Assembly (NCBI RefSeq): GCF_010993775.1
Contig: NZ_WOTO01000054.1
Span: 1 to 62,610, forward strand
Source: Fodinicola feengrottensis
GTDB taxonomy: Bacteria; Actinomycetota; Actinomycetes; Mycobacteriales; HKI-0501
Direction: 5' to 3'
Length of the DNA: 62,610 bases
The notes beneath the pieces were generated by a model. The model had not been told where the DNA came from. It ran no database searches and saw only the letters and a list, made by a program, of their open reading frames with translations. The position numbers and the translations under genes are program-made. Positions 58,533-62,610 of the stretch are shown here, piece after piece (position 1 is the first letter of the stretch; each line of letters starts with the position of its first letter).

Positions 58533-61500
58533 GCGCGAAGATCTGAGGCACATCCTGGTGATCGGCTCCGGGCCGATCGTGATTGGGCAGGCCTGCGAAT
58601 TCGACTATTCCGGCACCCAGGCGTGCCGGGTGCTCCGGGCCGAGGGTCTGCGCGTCAGCCTGGTGAACTCCAACCCGGCGACGATCATGACCGACCCGGA
58701 ATTCGCCGACGCCACGTACATTGAGCCACTCACCCCGGAATTCGTGGAGAAGGTCATCGCGGCCGAGCGGCCGGACGCCATTCTGGCCACGCTCGGTGGG
58801 CAGACCGCGCTGAACGTCGCGGTTTCCCTGCACGAGCGCGGAGTTCTGGACAAGTACGGTGTGGAGCTGATTGGCGCTGATATCGACGCCATTCAGCGTG
58901 GCGAGGATCGGCAGCGATTCAAGGACATTGTCCGCTCGGTTGGCGCCGAGGTGCCGGACTCGGCTGTCTGCCACACGCTGGACGAGGTTCTTTCCACTGT
59001 GGACCGACTTGGCTACCCAGTCGTCCTGCGACCCAGTTTCACCATGGGCGGCCTTGGATCGGGCATAGCGCACGACGAGGAGCAGTTGCGCCGGATGGCC
59101 GGTGCCGGTCTCGCGGCCAGCCCCGTCCACGAGGTCCTCATCGAGGAAAGCGTGCTCGGCTGGAAAGAGTATGAGCTGGAGTTGATGCGCGACCGCAAGG
59201 ACAACGTGGTCGTGGTCTGTTCCATCGAAAACGTCGACGCGATGGGCGTACACACCGGCGACTCGGTCACCGTCGCGCCCGCTCTGACGTTGACCGACCG
59301 TGAATTCCAGCGGCTGCGCGATGTTGGCATCGACGTGTTGCGCGAGGTTGGCGTGGACACTGGCGGTTGCAACATCCAGTTCGCGGTCAATCCGGTGGAC
59401 GGCCGGCTGGTTGTCATCGAGATGAATCCGCGAGTTTCCCGCTCCTCGGCGCTGGCGTCGAAAGCGACCGGCTTTCCGATCGCCAAGATCGCCGCGAAAC
59501 TCGCGATCGGTTACACGCTCGACGAGATCCGCAACGACATCACCGGCGTCACGCCGGCGAGTTTTGAGCCCACGCTGGACTATGTCGTGGTCAAGATCCC
59601 GCGGTTCGCGTTCGAGAAGTTCCCGGCCGCGGACACCGAGCTCACCACGACGATGAAGAGCGTCGGCGAGGCGATGTCAATGGGCCGCAGTTTTCCTGAG
59701 GCTCTCGGCAAAGCGATGCGCTCGATGGAGACACCGGCGGCCGGTTTCTGGACCGGCCCCGAGCCACTGTCCGATATGGACGATCTGCTGCAGTCCCTTC
59801 GTACGCCACACGACGGCCGTCTTTACACGGCGGAGGCCGCCCTGCGTGCTGGTGCCACGGTGGCCCAGGTCAGCGAACACTCCGGCTATGACCCGTGGTT
59901 CGTCGACCAGATCGCTTTCATCGGTGAAGTGGGCGCCGAAGTGCGGGACGCGCCGACGTTGACACCGGATCTGTTGCGCAAAGCCAAACGTACCGGCCTA
60001 TCCGATCGCCAGCTGGCCGTGTTGCGACCGGAAATGGCCGGCGAGGACGGCATTCGTACGCTCCGGCATCGGCTCGGCGTGCGACCGGTCTACAAGACCG
60101 TCGACACCTGTGCCGCTGAGTTCGCGGCTTCCACGCCCTATCACTATTCGGCGTACGAGTCGGATCCCGCGGCCGAGTCCGAGGTCGCTCCCAGCGACAA
60201 GCCGAAAGTCCTGATCCTGGGTTCCGGTCCGAACCGGATCGGGCAGGGCATCGAGTTCGACTATTCGTGCGTACACGCGGCTCTGACCTTGCGTGATGTC
60301 GGCTACGAGACCGTGATGGTCAACTGCAACCCGGAAACCGTCTCGACTGACTACGACACGTCCGACCGGCTGTATTTCGAGCCGCTGACTTTCGAAGACG
60401 TGCTGGAGGTCTTCCACGTCGAAGACACCACCGGAAAGGCCGCCGGCGGTCTCGGAGTTGTCGGTGTGATCGTGCAGCTGGGCGGCCAGACTCCGCTCGG
60501 CCTCGCGCGCCGGCTGGCCGACGCGGGCGTACCCATCGTCGGCACCGACCCGGCGGCCATCCACCGGGCCGAAGAACGCGGAGCTTTTGGTGCACTGCTT
60601 GCCAAGGCGAACCTGCCGGCGCCCAAGCACGGCATGGCGACCAGCTATCTCGAGGCGCAGGCGATCGCGCACGACATCGGCTATCCGGTGCTCGTACGAC
60701 CTTCCTATGTGCTCGGTGGGCGCGGGATGGAGATCGTCTACGACGACGAGACGCTGGAGGGCTACATCCAGCGGGCGACCCAGATCAATCCGGAACACCC
60801 GGTGCTGGTGGACCGTTTCCTCGACGATTCCATCGAAATCGACGTGGACGCGCTTTGCGATGGCGACGAGGTTTATCTCGGCGGCGTGATGGAACACATC
60901 GAGGAGGCCGGCATCCACTCCGGCGACTCCGCGTGTGTGTTGCCGCCGATCACCCTTGGTCGGACCACGATGAATGACGTACGCAAGGCGACCGAGGCGA
61001 TCGCGCACGGCATTGGCGTCAAAGGTCTGCTGAATGTTCAGTATGCGCTCAAGGACGACATTTTGTACGTCCTGGAAGCAAATCCGCGGGCCTCGCGTAC
61101 GGTCCCGTTCGTCTCGAAAGCGACGGCCATCCCGTTGGCGAAGGCCGCCGCCCGGATCATGCTCGGCGCCACGATTGCCGAGCTGCGCGCGGAGGGGCTG
61201 TTGGCGGCGACCGGCGATGGCGGTCAGACGCCGGAAAACGCGCCGATCGCGGTCAAGGAAGCGGTGCTGCCGTTCAAGCGTTTCCGTACGGCCGAAGGCA
61301 AAGGCATCGACAGCCTGCTGGGACCGGAGATGAAGTCGACCGGTGAGGTGATGGGCATCGACCTCGCTTTTGGCACCGCGTTCGCGAAATCCCAGTCCGC
61401 CGCGTACGGATCGCTGCCCACGTCCGGCCGGGTTTTCGTCTCGGTCGCGAACCGGGACAAGCGGGCGATCGTGTTCCCGATCAAGCGGCTCGCCGACCTC

Positions 61501-61854
61501 GGATTCACTGTCCTCGCGACCGCCGGGACGGCGGAAACGTTACGACGGCACGGTATCGAGGTCACCTTGGTGGCCAAACACTTCGAGGCCACCGCGGCCG
61601 GCCAGCGTACGTCCCTGGATTTGATCAGGGACGGTGAAATCGACCTGGTGCTGAACACGCCGTACGGGAATTCCGGGCCGCGCGTCGACGGTTACGAGAT
61701 TCGCAGTGCCGCGGTTGCCCGGGATATTCCGTGCATTACGACGGTCCAAGGCGTCACGGCGGCGGTGCTGGGCATCGAGGCGCTGATTCGTGGCGACATC
61801 GACGTACGTCCGCTGCAGCAGCTGCACGCGTCGCTCAAGCAGGCGGCTGAGTGA
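58525..61854 (+). CDS. carB: Carbamoyl-phosphate synthase large subunit
   Basis: 1109 residues, the longest clean frame in the window. Two homologous ATP-grasp halves: first with VIGSGPIVIGQACEFDYSGT, VLRPSFTMGGLGSG and VVIEMNPRVSRSSALASKAT; second with ILGSGPNRIGQGIEFDYSC, VLVRPSYVLGGRGMEIVYDD and VLEANPRASRTVPFVSKAT. The C-terminal MGS-like regulatory domain (LGFTVLATAGTAETLRRHGI) follows. It makes carbamoyl phosphate for pyrimidines and arginine. GTG at 58525, within the carA end. Confidence 0.97.
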   Translation: MPKREDLRHILVIGSGPIVIGQACEFDYSGTQACRVLRAEGLRVSLVNSNPATIMTDPEFADATYIEPLTPEFVEKVIAAERPDAILATLGGQTALNVAVSLHERGVLDKYGVELIGADIDAIQRGEDRQRFKDIVRSVGAEVPDSAVCHTLDEVLSTVDRLGYPVVLRPSFTMGGLGSGIAHDEEQLRRMAGAGLAASPVHEVLIEESVLGWKEYELELMRDRKDNVVVVCSIENVDAMGVHTGDSVTVAPALTLTDREFQRLRDVGIDVLREVGVDTGGCNIQFAVNPVDGRLVVIEMNPRVSRSSALASKATGFPIAKIAAKLAIGYTLDEIRNDITGVTPASFEPTLDYVVVKIPRFAFEKFPAADTELTTTMKSVGEAMSMGRSFPEALGKAMRSMETPAAGFWTGPEPLSDMDDLLQSLRTPHDGRLYTAEAALRAGATVAQVSEHSGYDPWFVDQIAFIGEVGAEVRDAPTLTPDLLRKAKRTGLSDRQLAVLRPEMAGEDGIRTLRHRLGVRPVYKTVDTCAAEFAASTPYHYSAYESDPAAESEVAPSDKPKVLILGSGPNRIGQGIEFDYSCVHAALTLRDVGYETVMVNCNPETVSTDYDTSDRLYFEPLTFEDVLEVFHVEDTTGKAAGGLGVVGVIVQLGGQTPLGLARRLADAGVPIVGTDPAAIHRAEERGAFGALLAKANLPAPKHGMATSYLEAQAIAHDIGYPVLVRPSYVLGGRGMEIVYDDETLEGYIQRATQINPEHPVLVDRFLDDSIEIDVDALCDGDEVYLGGVMEHIEEAGIHSGDSACVLPPITLGRTTMNDVRKATEAIAHGIGVKGLLNVQYALKDDILYVLEANPRASRTVPFVSKATAIPLAKAAARIMLGATIAELRAEGLLAATGDGGQTPENAPIAVKEAVLPFKRFRTAEGKGIDSLLGPEMKSTGEVMGIDLAFGTAFAKSQSAAYGSLPTSGRVFVSVANRDKRAIVFPIKRLADLGFTVLATAGTAETLRRHGIEVTLVAKHFEATAAGQRTSLDLIRDGEIDLVLNTPYGNSGPRVDGYEIRSAAVARDIPCITTVQGVTAAVLGIEALIRGDIDVRPLQQLHASLKQAAE

Positions 61855-62610
61855 GCCTTTACGAAAAGACGCTGCGACCGGCGCTGTTCCGGCTCGGCGG
61901 AGATCCGGAGACCGTACACGTCCGCACGTTGGGCGCGCTCGCGAAACTTTCTCGTCGTACGCCGGTCGCCCTCGCGCCGGTCAAGGCGCGGTTCTTTCGC
62001 GGTGACCCGGTGGTGGTGGCTGGCATCCGGTTCGCCAACCGGGTCGGCCTCGCGGCCGGGATGGACAAGGACGGCGTCGCGCTGGACGGGTGGCCGGCGC
62101 TTGGTTTCGGTTTCGCGGAAATCGGCACGGTGACCGCGAAACCGCAGCCGGGCAACGACAAGCCGCGACTCTTCCGGCTGCCGGCCAGTGGCGCGATCAT
62201 CAACCGGATGGGTTTCAACAATGCCGGCGCGCAGGCTTTGGCGGACCGACTGGAAAAACGCCGGCGCTCGGTGGTTCCGCTGGGCATCAGCATTGGGAAA
62301 TCCAAAGTCACCCCGTTGGCCGACGCGACGCAGGACTATCTGACCTCGTTGCGGCTGCTGCAGCGTTATGCCGATTACGTGGCCATCAACGTCAGCTCGC
62401 CGAACACGCCGGGCCTTCGTTCACTGGCGGGAAAGGCGGAGCTGAACGAGCTGGTTTCCGCACTGGTGGAGGAATCCACCACCCCACTGTTCGTCAAAGT
62501 GGCGCCGGACCTGACGAATGTGGCCATCGGTGAGCTCATCGGGGTCTGCCTGGCGCACCGGGTGGCCGGCATCATCGCGACCAACACCACCATCGATCGA
62601 GCCGCCCTCG
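61851..62610 (+). CDS. pyrD: Dihydroorotate dehydrogenase, class 2 (3' part outside window)
   Basis: GTG at 61851 overlaps the carB stop. The visible 253 residues begin MSLYEKTLRPALFRLGGDPE, an N-terminal extension typical of quinone-linked class 2 enzymes, then FANRVGLAAGMDKDGVALDG, FAEIGTVTAKPQPGNDKPRL, INRMGFNNAGAQALADRL, INVSSPNTPGLRSL, FVKVAPDL and IATNTTIDR (FMN and orotate sites; Ser base expected at SSPNT). It oxidises dihydroorotate with electron transfer to the menaquinone pool. The frame is open to the window edge. Confidence 0.94.
   Translation, partial: MSLYEKTLRPALFRLGGDPETVHVRTLGALAKLSRRTPVALAPVKARFFRGDPVVVAGIRFANRVGLAAGMDKDGVALDGWPALGFGFAEIGTVTAKPQPGNDKPRLFRLPASGAIINRMGFNNAGAQALADRLEKRRRSVVPLGISIGKSKVTPLADATQDYLTSLRLLQRYADYVAINVSSPNTPGLRSLAGKAELNELVSALVEESTTPLFVKVAPDLTNVAIGELIGVCLAHRVAGIIATNTTIDRAAL

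Overview
The window is high-GC DNA from an Actinomycetota bacterium. Evidence for the group is a c-di-GMP-type BldD, a PyrR site on the pyrR leader, an RR-type Fe-siderophore lipoprotein behind an IdeR/DtxR-like iron box, and a gene order that follows the actinobacterial ruvC-ruvA-ruvB-yajC-secD-secF-apt-rel ... hisS ... aspS ... rarA ... alaS-ruvX-mltG-aroE ... aroC-aroK-aroB ... aroQ ... efp-nusB-bldD-pyrR-pyrB-pyrC-carA-carB-pyrD backbone. I cannot name the genus.

Layout. 1-8.7 kb: Holliday-junction resolution genes, Sec translocon accessories, adenine salvage and the stringent-response enzyme. 8.7-9.2 kb: a composite palindromic repeat. 9.2-13 kb: a secreted protein, a membrane-anchored cyclophilin, a metallo-hydrolase and hisS. 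13.1-21.4 kb: a tandem array of five ECF sigma genes, each followed by a gene for a single-pass membrane protein with an extracytoplasmic six-motif Asp-box propeller; two array members are broken. 21.5-26.5 kb: aspS, an iron-regulated siderophore-binding lipoprotein and a cell-wall amidase. 26.6-27.5 kb: second copy of the composite repeat. 27.5-36.2 kb: rarA, alaS, ruvX, mltG, aroE, prepilin peptidase. 36.2-36.8 kb: third palindrome site. 36.8-41.4 kb, minus strand: a glutamine-synthetase-like gene with two amidohydrolases, then purC. 41.5-44.2 kb: aroC-aroK-aroB. 44.3-52.5 kb: accessory genes (peptidase, permease, methyltransferase, MpaB-like protein, TetR, two acetyltransferases, CGNR regulator, flavin-barrel protein) around aroQ. 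52.7-62.6 kb: efp, nusB, bldD and the pyrimidine operon, ending inside pyrD.

Most notable are the sigma/propeller array, three of whose units share an AACC-N19-TC element upstream of the sigma gene, and a family of long intergenic palindromes whose stems change in a compensating way between copies and which nest inside each other.

Caution: about fifty single-base frame breaks interrupt otherwise convincing housekeeping genes, very often at homopolymers. I treat these as probable sequence errors, give whole-gene coordinates across them and state where the breaks lie. hisS, efp, nusB, bldD, pyrR, pyrB, carA, carB and the visible part of pyrD read cleanly.
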